DNA of 56,148 bases, taken from Vibrio sp. UBA2441 (GTDB lineage: Bacteria; Pseudomonadota; Gammaproteobacteria; Enterobacterales; Vibrionaceae). The translations under genes were made by a program, and so were the position numbers. Below are positions 24,962-33,382 of this stretch, in pieces. The notes beneath the pieces are model-generated. The model saw only the letters and a list, made by a program, of their open reading frames with translations. It was not told the origin of the DNA and did not search any database. The stretch covers positions 1 through 56,148 of the forward strand of contig DDQN01000080.1 of assembly GCA_002342685.1 (NCBI GenBank). Direction: 5' to 3'. The stretch's first letter is position 1, and each line of letters opens with the position of its first letter.

Positions 24962-26199
24962 CCAAGAATTAACCCAACTACACCGAAGTCGAAATCAGCA
25001 AATGTTGTCGCTTCTAACCCAAGCCCACCAAGTACAGGAAGTAACATCATTGGCAAGAATGAAATACAAAGACCTTGAGCAAATGAACCTAAGACAGCAC
25101 CGCGCAATCCGCCTGTCGCATTACCATATACACCCGCAGCACCACCAACAAAGAAGTGGGGAACAACACCTGCCACAATAATGGTCCAGTTAAGTCCGCC
25201 TTGGATAGCCATTGCAGCTAAACCAGCAGCAAACGAGCTTAGGAAACCAATTAATACTGCATTTGGGGCCATTGGAAAAACCATAGGGCAATCAAGCGCT
25301 GGTTTTGCACCCGGAACGAGATTGTCTGAGATACCTTTAAATGCTGGGACAATTTCTGCAATCAGCATCTTAACGCCTTGAAGAACAATATAGACACCGC
25401 CGGCAAAAATCAGTGATTGCATAATAGTAAATACAAACCAGTTTTGACCACCAGATATAGATTCAACAAACGAACCACCCGCAAATAGAGATGCCATCAA
25501 AAAGAACACACTCATTGTAACGGCAACGGCTACAGGCGTGTCTCGTAAGAACATTAGGCTCTTAGGAACTTGAATGTCCTCAGTACTTTTATCTGTGTTT
25601 CCTAATTTGCTACCAACATAAGCAGAAATTACGTAAGAGAATGTCGAAAAGTGGCCTATTGCAAGTTGGTCGGTACCCATCACTTTTTCAGTGTAATGCT
25701 GCCCGATGGCTGGCATAACGACCATTAGTGACCCAACGAGAAGAGAGCCGATTACAACGAGCAGTGTTCCATCTATCCCAGATGTTGAAAGAATTACCGC
25801 GACTAGCATCGACATAAACATGGTGTGATGCCCAGTTAAGAAAATATATTTTAACTTAGTAACACGAGCTAATATGATATTAACGGCAAAAGCGAAAAAC
25901 ATAATGAGCGCCATTTCATATCCAAAAGCCTCTTGGGCCAATGCAACAATGGCTTCATTGTTCGGGATTACACCGTTCACCCCGAAAGCTTCCGAGAATA
26001 CAACGGAAAAGTTATTAAGTGCCCCAACGAGTGCGCTAGCACCGAAACCTAAAATTAAAAAGCCCATTACTGTTTTAATAGTGCCTTTTAATATCGTAGA
26101 TACGTCGGCTTTCTGAGCGACTAAGCCTACGAACGCTATTAGGCCAACCATGATTGCAGGCTCTCTTAAAAGGCCAAGCATAAACTGGAAAAAGTTCAT
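24946..26199 (-). CDS. PTS EIIC permease, ascorbate (UlaA/SgaT) family
   Basis: This is a 417-aa integral membrane protein with about 10-11 hydrophobic helices, including FLTGHHTMFMSMLVAV, MGTDQLAIGHFSTFSYV and the repeated VFPMAPNAVLIGF block seen in UlaA-type EIIC. It transports and phosphorylates a sugar acid or pentitol-like substrate with the adjacent IIB and IIA. The ATG follows AAGGGATAACAAT. No ula catabolic genes (ulaD, E, F, G) are nearby. Confidence 0.92.
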   Translation of the reverse strand: MNFFQFMLGLLREPAIMVGLIAFVGLVAQKADVSTILKGTIKTVMGFLILGFGASALVGALNNFSVVFSEAFGVNGVIPNNEAIVALAQEAFGYEMALIMFFAFAVNIILARVTKLKYIFLTGHHTMFMSMLVAVILSTSGIDGTLLVVIGSLLVGSLMVVMPAIGQHYTEKVMGTDQLAIGHFSTFSYVISAYVGSKLGNTDKSTEDIQVPKSLMFLRDTPVAVAVTMSVFFLMASLFAGGSFVESISGGQNWFVFTIMQSLIFAGGVYIVLQGVKMLIAEIVPAFKGISDNLVPGAKPALDCPMVFPMAPNAVLIGFLSSFAAGLAAMAIQGGLNWTIIVAGVVPHFFVGGAAGVYGNATGGLRGAVLGSFAQGLCISFLPMMLLPVLGGLGLEATTFADFDFGVVGLILGWAVS

Positions 26200-26210
26200 A
26201 TTGTTATCCC

Positions 26211-26483
26211 TTAATTGATCATTTCTTTAAGTTGAGCTTCGATATCAGCTTTATCAAAAATATTTGATAAACTAACGATGTTTGTTTTTCCTGCTTCTTT
26301 AAGTTGAGCCGCTATATCAGATGCAGCGATCCATATATCAGCTTTGCTTGACGCAGAAGAAGATAGGTCTTCATGGTCAACGTCTGCTTCCACTCCTAAT
26401 CGTTTTAGTACTTCTTTTACCGCCATTTCCATCATCAAAGATGTGCCTAACCCGTTACCACATACCACTAGTATCTTTTTCAT
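26211..26483 (-). CDS. PTS EIIB component, ascorbate type
   Basis: This is a 90-aa EIIB with active-site Cys8 in the N-terminal loop LVVCGNGLGTSLMME, which passes phosphate to the incoming sugar. The rest is a compact alpha/beta Rossmann-like domain. The ATG follows GAGAAAGCT. It is the first gene of the leftward B-C-A operon and lies about 105 bp from the large CRP-like palindrome. Confidence 0.92.
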   Translation of the reverse strand: MKKILVVCGNGLGTSLMMEMAVKEVLKRLGVEADVDHEDLSSSASSKADIWIAASDIAAQLKEAGKTNIVSLSNIFDKADIEAQLKEMIN

Positions 26484-26887
26484 AGCTTTCTCTTGGTTTT
26501 TGCTTTGTTAAAAGTTCGAGCTCGTTCAGTTTGTATTTAAATAGGTAGTTAACTGCATTAGAGGATAAGGAACTAAAATCAATTATAATGTGATCATTAT
26601 CGCAAGGTAACTTTTCACTTGCGATAATGATCACACTTTGAAAAATTATGAATACTGGATTAATATAGGTACTTAAAGGCGGATAAATGCGATAATATCG
26701 ATGCAAGATTGCAGAAATTATCGACATTCATCACAAATATAAGGCGATGAGTAAGAAATTACTTGCTGCTAAAAGAGCCAAATAAGGTTAAAAAATGGTC
26801 CTCTTTTTTTAGCCTATTCCAGTATTGATATACTGAGATGAGCAATAGTTCATGTATGCCATACTTAAATTTCCTCGGAGAGAAAAC
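26484..26887. other. 404-bp regulatory gap between PTS operon and rightward gene
   Basis: No gene is supported; a 90-codon reading on the minus strand (26455-26727) overlaps the EIIB start and the palindrome and is dismissed. The gap contains the 18-bp inverted repeat at 26589-26635 and, on the minus strand, a TATAAT box (26587-26582). Confidence 0.6.
26589..26635. promoter_or_regulatory. Perfect 18-bp palindrome built from two CRP-like sites
   Basis: TGTGATCATTATCGCAAG (26589-26606) is perfectly complementary to 26618-26635 across 11 bases. Each arm holds TGTGA-N6-TCGCA, one base from the CRP consensus TGTGA-N6-TCACA, with centres 31 bp apart (about three helical turns). It precedes the PTS operon, so cAMP-CRP control is likely. 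As RNA it would also form a very stable hairpin. Confidence 0.65.
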
Positions 26888-27367
26888 TTGAAGAAACAAA
26901 CTCCTCCCAGCTATCTTGCTAAAGGGGCTAGATTCAAAACAGAGAAACATGGATATGTCACGGTTATTGAGTATTACAACCATTACACCGTCATTGTTGA
27001 GTTTGAGAATACAGGGAATATTCGAGCAACCACTTCGGCTAAACTGAGAAACGGGAAAGTATCGGATCGATCTGTTCCGCCTGACTCTATGATGGTGGGA
27101 AAAGTCGTTGAATCCGAAAAATATGGTGAACTTACCATAGATAAGTTTGAGTCTGAGAAATTGGTACTTTTGAAGAGCGCTGATGGGGAAGAGGTAAGAA
27201 TGCTTCTTCCTGCTCTACAGAAGCTGATAGATCAACAAAATTGTCCTGAAGATAAGTCTGATGATAGTGTTAAAGTAACATCGTTAAATGACCTTACAAA
27301 AAGAAATAAAAAAACTAAAGACGTCAATAAGTTACTGAAGAAAATGCTAAGGGATTATGGAAAGTAG
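26888..27367 (+). CDS. Phage-like small protein with repeated GxRF/YGxxTVIEY domain
   Basis: This 159-residue basic protein contains a module (GARFKTEKHGYVTVIEYYNHYTVIVEFENTG, then ATTSAKLRNGKVSDRS) and a weaker second one (KVVESEKYGELTIDKFESEKL). This pattern is common in phage and homing-endonuclease-associated proteins, where it is thought to bind DNA. No nuclease motif is seen. A Lys-rich tail follows. I favour the TTG at 26888, which has GGAG 7 bases upstream, over the ATG at 26852. It is probably a phage-derived stray gene. Confidence 0.65.
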   Translation: MKKQTPPSYLAKGARFKTEKHGYVTVIEYYNHYTVIVEFENTGNIRATTSAKLRNGKVSDRSVPPDSMMVGKVVESEKYGELTIDKFESEKLVLLKSADGEEVRMLLPALQKLIDQQNCPEDKSDDSVKVTSLNDLTKRNKKTKDVNKLLKKMLRDYGK

Positions 27368-27392
27368 TTCACCTTACATATGCCAACTATGT

Positions 27393-27470
27393 AATGCTAA
27401 CCGAGTCGAAATCGGAACATAATTTCATCCGGTACGTTATATAAAATACCCGGCTAAATCCGTTAGCATT
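27393..27470. repeat. Inverted repeat pair flanking 60 bp
   Basis: AATGCTAAC (27393-27401) and GTTAGCATT (27462-27470) are perfect inverted copies around 60 bp, between two converging genes. It could be a terminator-like structured RNA or a tiny mobile-element relic; nothing decides. Confidence 0.35.
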
Positions 27471-27480
27471 CAACTTGATA

Positions 27481-28407
27481 TCATCTTGCCTCATAACGTC
27501 CGGCGCTTTGGGGTTTATAGTTTATTTTCTCTACTAAGTAATCGATAAAAGTTCTGGTTTTATATGGCGCTGCGGCCTTACCGGGATAGACCACATAAAG
27601 CTCAGTAGGCCACGTATAGTCGCTAATTAGGCTGATCAGCGCGCCATTAGCCAGGTATTTTTCCGCCAGAAAATCTAACGCGCACGCTATGCCTATTCCT
27701 TCTTTAGCCATTTCGACCAATAACGATTCAGAGTCAGATCGGATAGTCGATTTCAGATTTATAGATGCATAAGAGTTATCGTTGTAGTGAAATTTCCATT
27801 TATCTTTGGTTAAACAACTCCGATAGTTCATACAGATGTGATCGTGAAGGTCTTCAGGCAATTCTGGTTTTCCGTGCTCATCTAAATAACGCGGTGAAGC
27901 GACAACATACGTTTTGATTTCCTTAATTTTTCTGCATTTATAGCTGCTATCAGGAAGTTCTCCTATATGAAATGCAAGGTCTATCTTATCGCCAACTAAG
28001 TCTTCTAGTGTGTAACCGTAAGTGATTTCCAGCTCGACATTAGGGTAGGTTTTTACAAACTCACTAATAATATGCATGAGCTGAAGATCGTGTTCTAGAA
28101 CAATAGGAAGTCGAATTCTTAAGACGCCACCAATGGTTTCATTTTTTTGATGCAAGGTATCGTGGCAGTGATGGATATCATCGATTATCTTTGAATACTG
28201 ATCGTATAAATATCGGCCTTCTTCGGTCAGAGACAGTGTACGGGTAGTTCTTTGGATCAGAGTACATTGCAGCTCTTTTTCCAGCTGTTGTATCTGCTTA
28301 CTAATGACTGATTTTGATAGGACTAGCTCATCCGCCGCTAAAGTAAATGAGTTGTTTTTAACCACGGTATAAAACGTAATCAGCAGATTTAAATTGATAT
28401 TCTTCAT
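27481..28407 (-). CDS. LysR family transcriptional regulator
   Basis: This is a 308-aa LysR protein: N-terminal HTH (FTLAADELVLSKSVISKQIQQLEKELQCTLIQRTTRTL) and a C-terminal substrate-binding domain of the CrgA/AaeR-like type (DLAFHIGELPDSSYKCRKI). The start has GGAGG 6 bases upstream. It is divergent from the adenosylhomocysteinase-like/nupC pair (274-bp gap), which it likely controls. Confidence 0.92.
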   Translation of the reverse strand: MKNINLNLLITFYTVVKNNSFTLAADELVLSKSVISKQIQQLEKELQCTLIQRTTRTLSLTEEGRYLYDQYSKIIDDIHHCHDTLHQKNETIGGVLRIRLPIVLEHDLQLMHIISEFVKTYPNVELEITYGYTLEDLVGDKIDLAFHIGELPDSSYKCRKIKEIKTYVVASPRYLDEHGKPELPEDLHDHICMNYRSCLTKDKWKFHYNDNSYASINLKSTIRSDSESLLVEMAKEGIGIACALDFLAEKYLANGALISLISDYTWPTELYVVYPGKAAAPYKTRTFIDYLVEKINYKPQSAGRYEAR

Positions 28408-28681
28408 TGTTCACCTCCCCTCTATTATAGATTAATTGAGATCTCGTTCTCAGGTGTTTATCGAATCATTGTTCTTGTGAGGAAACTCTTAGTTTTTCTT
28501 GGGACACAAAAGGCATCAATGACGGCTCAAATTTTCACGTATTTAAATCAACCAGATAGACGTATTTTAATCATCTAGATCTCGTTATAGTTTCTTTAAG
28601 GAAACACTCTTTCCATTTATCTTCGTTTTTCTCCAGCTGCTGTTTGTTCATGATGAAAACAACAGAAACGAGGAGAAAAAC

Positions 28682-29914
28682 ATGTCTCAAAATAAAACCA
28701 TAACTCAAGAAAACCCTACTTACGATATCGCCGATATTAGCTTGGCACCCGAAGGACGAAAGCGTATTAAATGGGCTAAAGCGCATATGCCTATTATGAG
28801 CAGCCTTATAGACAGGCTGGAAAAAGAGAAACCTTTTGAAGGATTAACCATCGGTATCTGTTTGCACGTAGAAGCAAAAACAGGTGTATGGATGGAAGCG
28901 TTAACCAAAGGCGGCGCTAAAGTCGTTCTGACGGGGTCTCCAGGCTCGACCCAAGACGAAACGGCTGCCGCCCTTGTTGAAGATTACAGTGTGCATGTCT
29001 TTTCTCGTAGAGAAGAAACGTTCCAGGACCATATGGACTATTGCAAAAGCGTACTCAGGTTTAATCCCGACATTATTGCGGATAATGGTGCCGATCTTCA
29101 TGAGCTTATTTTTACTGATAGTGAGTTTATGGGGCTGCAATCAACATTAATTGGCGCAACCGAAGAGACGACAACGGGGGCAAATCGTTTAAGAGAAGAC
29201 TTCAAATCAAATCAATGGAGCACTCTTATTATCAACGACACCATGTCCAAGCGAATTATAGAGAATCGATTTGGCGTAGGTTCATCGGTTGTCGACGGTA
29301 TTATGCGTGCAACGAACGTTATGCTTCACGGGAAGAAAGTTGTCGTCATTGGTTATGGCTATTGTGGCTCAGGCACGGCACAGCGCCTTCGCGGCATGGG
29401 AGCACATGTCACTGTTGTTGAAAGTAATGCACTGACTAAGCTTGAAGCTCATATGGAGGGTTTCTATACGTCAACATTGGAAAAAGCCCTACCAGATGCC
29501 GACATGGTAGTGACTATTACGGGGAGAGATAACGTCCTTCGTAAAGAACATTTTAAACTTATGCGCGACAAAACCATCATTGCGAATGCCGGACATTTCC
29601 AAAGGGAAATTAATGTCGATGAGCTATCACAACTGAGTATACATCAAGAGCGTATTCGACCACATATAACTTCTTACGTTTTAGGCAACCAAGAAAAGGA
29701 AATTTTCCTTCTGTCTGATGCCAATTTAGTCAACCTATCTGCGGGTGACGGAAACCCAATTGAAATAATGGATCTTGGCTTAGCCCTGCAAACGTTGAGT
29801 TTGGAGCGAATTGCCTTAGATGCTCAATCACTCACTAAAATTCCACAACCCGTTCCATATGACATCGAAATGAAGGTCGCCGAGCTCTCTTGCTACCACT
29901 GGATCAAGCACTAA
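28682..29914 (+). CDS. Archaeal-type adenosylhomocysteinase-like protein
   Basis: The 410-aa protein matches the S-adenosylhomocysteine hydrolase fold: CLHVEAKTGVWMEAL (His62), GSTQDETAAAL, IIADNGADLHELI, EETTTGANRL, NDTMSKRIIENRFG, the NAD-binding GYGYCGSG at 224-231, and AGHF (His305). The length and the absence of the usual C-terminal Lys-Tyr tail resemble archaeal SAH/S-inosylhomocysteine hydrolases. By eye the catalytic Asp that follows the Lys (Lys190) is Glu194. The enzyme splits SAH-like nucleosides to homocysteine. Most Vibrios use Pfs/LuxS for SAH, so this is likely an extra or different-substrate enzyme, linked to nucleoside uptake by nupC 63 bp downstream. Confidence 0.88.
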   Translation: MSQNKTITQENPTYDIADISLAPEGRKRIKWAKAHMPIMSSLIDRLEKEKPFEGLTIGICLHVEAKTGVWMEALTKGGAKVVLTGSPGSTQDETAAALVEDYSVHVFSRREETFQDHMDYCKSVLRFNPDIIADNGADLHELIFTDSEFMGLQSTLIGATEETTTGANRLREDFKSNQWSTLIINDTMSKRIIENRFGVGSSVVDGIMRATNVMLHGKKVVVIGYGYCGSGTAQRLRGMGAHVTVVESNALTKLEAHMEGFYTSTLEKALPDADMVVTITGRDNVLRKEHFKLMRDKTIIANAGHFQREINVDELSQLSIHQERIRPHITSYVLGNQEKEIFLLSDANLVNLSAGDGNPIEIMDLGLALQTLSLERIALDAQSLTKIPQPVPYDIEMKVAELSCYHWIKH

Positions 29915-29936
29915 CACCTTACAAGCCTACAAAAAA

Positions 29937-29955
29937 GAGCGGCTAATGGCCGCTC
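29937..29955 (+). promoter_or_regulatory. Intra-operon hairpin between SAHH-like gene and nupC
   Basis: GAGCGGC (29937-29943) pairs with GCCGCTC (29949-29955) in the 63-bp gap; there is no T-run. It may stabilise upstream mRNA or partly attenuate. Confidence 0.5.
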
Positions 29956-29977
29956 ACTATTATAAGGAATTAAAATC

Positions 29978-31240
29978 ATGCAATTTGTATTTAGTTTATT
30001 GGGTATGCTTGTGCTTCTCGCTATTGCATACGGTTTTTCACTAGAGCGTAAAGCCATCAAGTTTCGGGTGGTTTTAGGTGCATTTCTCATTCAGTTTCTT
30101 ATTGGTGCATTTGTTCTTTTTGTTCCAATCGGAAAAGACATGCTCGAATACGTTTCTACCGGCGTAAATGCGGTATTAGGGTTTTCTAAAGAAGGTATTA
30201 GCTTTCTATTCGGCGGTTTGGTCGATAACAAAATGTTTGAGGTTTTCGGTGGTGGGGGATTTGTGTTCGCACTGCGTGTACTTCCGGTTATCGTTTTCTT
30301 CTCTGCGCTAGTCTCTGTACTTTACTATTTAGGCATAATGCAAATCTTTATTCGTGTGCTTGGTGGTGGCTTACAAAGAATATTAGGCACGAGTAAGTTC
30401 GAATCAATGTCAGCAACGGCAAATATATTTGTAGGGCAGACAGAAGCACCACTTGTAATAGCACCTTTTATTAAGCATCTGACTCGCTCTGAACTTTTTG
30501 CCGTAATGTGTGGTGGGCTGGCTTCTATCGCTGGCACTGTTTTGGGTGGTTTTGCGGCCATGGGTGTAAATATGGAGTACCTAATTGCGGCTTCGTTTAT
30601 GGCGGCTCCGGGAGGGCTTCTATTCGCAAAAATATTACTTCCTGAGACGGAAGACATGAAGGTACTGGAAGCGTTCCGACATGGTAAAGATGCTCATGCA
30701 ATAAAGGTTGAGAAGCCAAGTAATGTCATCGATGCAGCGGCTGAAGGGGCATCAAATGGTGTGTCTTTGGCAATTAATGTTGGTGGTATGTTGTTGGCAT
30801 TTATTGCGCTTATTGCTTTGTTTAATGGAATTTTAGGCTTATTTGGCGGCTTGGTTGGAATGCCTGACCTTACTTTGGAATTTATCTTAGGTTACGTATT
30901 TTCACCCCTAGCGATGATTATTGGTATTCCTTTTGATGAAGCGTTAACAGCTGCCACTTTCATTGGGCAAAAGCTGGTACTTAACGAGTTTGTTGCTTAT
31001 GTCAATTTTACTGATTATCTGGCAGGAAATGAGCTCTCTGAAAGAACAACAGCGATCATTACTTTTGCACTTTGCGGTTTCGCTAACCTTGCCGCTGCAG
31101 CCATGTTGCTCGGTGGATTAGGTGCAATGGCGAAAGAACGTCGATCTGAAATTTCACAGTTATGCCTCTACGCCATTCTGGCGGGCACACTTTCAAACAT
31201 GATGAGTGCCACTATTGCTGGGTTCTTTCTACTTTTCTAA
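29978..31240 (+). CDS. nupC: NupC-type concentrative nucleoside transporter (CNT family)
   Basis: This is a 420-aa inner-membrane protein with about ten hydrophobic helices; it brings nucleosides in with H+ or Na+. Family blocks are clear: VSTGVNAVLGFSKEG, FFSALVSVLYYLGIMQ, FVGQTEAPLVIAPF, MCGGLASIAGTVLGGF, EGASNGVSLAINVGGMLLAF and CGFANLAAAAMLLGGLGAM. Its operon position after the SAHH-like gene suggests the pair imports and processes a nucleoside. A GGGAGGC/GCCTCCC hairpin follows it. Confidence 0.95.
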   Translation: MQFVFSLLGMLVLLAIAYGFSLERKAIKFRVVLGAFLIQFLIGAFVLFVPIGKDMLEYVSTGVNAVLGFSKEGISFLFGGLVDNKMFEVFGGGGFVFALRVLPVIVFFSALVSVLYYLGIMQIFIRVLGGGLQRILGTSKFESMSATANIFVGQTEAPLVIAPFIKHLTRSELFAVMCGGLASIAGTVLGGFAAMGVNMEYLIAASFMAAPGGLLFAKILLPETEDMKVLEAFRHGKDAHAIKVEKPSNVIDAAAEGASNGVSLAINVGGMLLAFIALIALFNGILGLFGGLVGMPDLTLEFILGYVFSPLAMIIGIPFDEALTAATFIGQKLVLNEFVAYVNFTDYLAGNELSERTTAIITFALCGFANLAAAAMLLGGLGAMAKERRSEISQLCLYAILAGTLSNMMSATIAGFFLLF

Positions 31241-31257
31241 ATCTTCTAAGCTAATAA

Positions 31258-31283
31258 GGGAGGCGAATAAAAATTAGCCTCCC
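31258..31283 (+). terminator. Hairpin after nupC
   Basis: GGGAGGC (31258-31264) pairs with GCCTCCC (31277-31283); only a weak downstream T content, so termination is likely but imperfect. Confidence 0.55.
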
Positions 31284-31535
31284 GCTATAAGTACAGTTAT
31301 GAATATTAAGCATTTAACAACATTTTTTTTAAGTATTACAAGAATGAAACTACCAGCCGTATTAACCCGTAATTATACGTAAATAAGGGCGCAGGTTATT
31401 AGGTCGTGCAATGATCATTTGGGATGCTTTAGGTCACTGATTTATGATTTTGCTTAGTTATCCTGCGCTAATTCCAAGAAGAATCTGAATGATTGAGCTA
31501 GCATTATATAAAACATATTGTCGTATTCGGTATTT

Positions 31536-33017
31536 ATGGGAATTAAAACGGGTAGCTTAAACAAGCTGGAACATGACAACGCTGGCAGTATGAGCAATGA
31601 AATGTTATCAGCGATACTGCATAGCGCAGAAGATTTAGTTACCGGCCATGGGTGGCTCGATAGCATCAATAATTTATTAAAAGAACTTGGTAAAGCGACT
31701 AATGTCAGCCGGGTCTGGATATTTCAGACGCTAAACTTGAAAGACGAATACATTCTGCAGGATTACGTATTTGAATGGGCATCTGAAGACAAATATGTGC
31801 AGATAGGCTTGCCACATTTTAATTATTTCCGTACTGAGCTTTCTGAGCCAGAGTATGTCTCCGTTGTAGAAAGTCGTAAGAGAGGTGAGTACCAACATAT
31901 GGTGGTCAGCCAGTTATCTGATGGCTGGTTTAAATCATTTCTGTCGCAGCAAAAGATTCTCTCAATGCTAACCATTCCTATCATCGTAGATAATCAGTGG
32001 TGGGGAACATTAGGGTTAGACGACTGTGAACGTCCCTACCAATGGTCTACCAGAGAGATCACGTTGCTCAGAACGGCAAGCTATTTTATCTCTAGTGCCA
32101 TCGTCAGAGATAATCTCACCGTCAGAAAACATCAGTTAGATTTATTAAAAAAGAACAATGTATGCAGTACTTGGGAGTTAGATATTCGCAGGGGTCACTT
32201 GTGGTGTACCTCTGAAATAATCTCCAGTTTTTCCGGGGCGACACGCAGCTTGCATTTTCCTCTCCGTAATTGGATAAAAAGAATTCACCCGGATCAAAGA
32301 AAGAATTTTTTTAAGGTAGCGAGGTTATGCCTGAAACATCCCAAACGGGATGTCAGATATGATCTCAGGATTTTAAAAAATAATGGGGAGTATTGCTGGA
32401 TAGAGGTGTGTGCAGATAATTCTAGTCGACCTAACTCGCAAGACAGTGTGGTGGCTGGAATTTTCTGGGATATAACCAAACGGAAAGAGCAAGAACAGCG
32501 TTTAATGTATGACGCAACAACCGATCCACTTACCGGGCTGATAAACCGCAGAAAGATGGAGTCCTTAATTCAGGAAAATAAGTCTAAAACAGGTGTGAGT
32601 CAGTTATGCTTTTCATTTGCGATTCTTGATATTGACCATTTTAAAAATATCAACGATACCTATGGGCACACGATTGGCGATGAAGTGCTGGTTCAATTTT
32701 CTAAGTTATGTCTGAACTTTCTGCGTAAGGGTGACTATATTGCGCGAATAGGTGGAGAAGAGTTTGCTATATTGCTGGCTGAAACGACGGAAACAGAAGC
32801 TTATCAAATATGTCAGCGTTTATGTGAAAAGGTTGCGAGAACAGTGTGTTCCGTAAGGGAGCTCACTATTGATTATTCCGTCTCTATTGGCGTTACTACA
32901 GTGAAAAATATGGAAATAGAAACCAATCAGCTTTTTAACCAGGCTGATCAGGCAATGTATCAAGCTAAGCAAGGCGGGCGAAATCAAGTTGTATTAGCAC
33001 ATAATTCTATTGGATAA
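31536..33017 (+). CDS. GAF-PAS-GGDEF diguanylate cyclase
   Basis: This is a soluble signalling protein of 493 residues from the ATG at 31536 (TTG at 31518 and ATG at 31590 are alternatives; none has a strong ribosome site). A GAF-like domain covers about 25-190 (SMLTIPIIVDNQWWGTLGLDDC), a PAS fold about 210-320 (ending AGIFWDITKRKEQEQRL), and GGDEF about 330-490 with active RIGGEEFAILL and an upstream RKGD (RxxD) inhibitory site five residues before it. It should make c-di-GMP in response to a small cytosolic ligand. It is monocistronic. Confidence 0.9.
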   Translation: MGIKTGSLNKLEHDNAGSMSNEMLSAILHSAEDLVTGHGWLDSINNLLKELGKATNVSRVWIFQTLNLKDEYILQDYVFEWASEDKYVQIGLPHFNYFRTELSEPEYVSVVESRKRGEYQHMVVSQLSDGWFKSFLSQQKILSMLTIPIIVDNQWWGTLGLDDCERPYQWSTREITLLRTASYFISSAIVRDNLTVRKHQLDLLKKNNVCSTWELDIRRGHLWCTSEIISSFSGATRSLHFPLRNWIKRIHPDQRKNFFKVARLCLKHPKRDVRYDLRILKNNGEYCWIEVCADNSSRPNSQDSVVAGIFWDITKRKEQEQRLMYDATTDPLTGLINRRKMESLIQENKSKTGVSQLCFSFAILDIDHFKNINDTYGHTIGDEVLVQFSKLCLNFLRKGDYIARIGGEEFAILLAETTETEAYQICQRLCEKVARTVCSVRELTIDYSVSIGVTTVKNMEIETNQLFNQADQAMYQAKQGGRNQVVLAHNSIG

Positions 33018-33382
33018 GATAGCTTCTAGGGCCTCTCTTTATACGCATTCATTGATCGCTTCTTGATTATCTAACAAGCAGGGCATACTTGACCCCCTTA
33101 AAGTGGTCAACATCTATTAGTAGCACAGAAAGTGGTAATGCATTGCGCTGAGAGCAAGCGTATTCTTCTTTGATACAGGTTTTTTGTTTGGTTGTTTTCT
33201 TTGCGCTCATCGCTCACCAGATAGAATCTCTTTTATAAGGTGGTGTTGATCGAGCAAAGAATAGCCTAGTCTATTGGCTCTGTTGTTAAAAATCTTTTCG
33301 CCTTCTGGCGAGCTGTAGTAGCTCGCTGTTCGTCAATTTACCGTCCGTTCGGAGGCTTGTGTCGTTTGAAGTGTTCGTGGGG
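33018..33382. other. 365-bp gene-free stretch between converging genes
   Basis: I find no gene. GCGAGCT/AGCTCGC (33308-33326) is a short perfect hairpin just beyond the end of the leftward hydrolase gene and may end its transcript. Confidence 0.55.

Noticed and set aside
26455..26727. 90-codon minus-strand frame overlapping the EIIB start
   Set aside because: It runs through the CRP-like palindrome, overlaps the EIIB start in another frame and has no family features; it is leader sequence.
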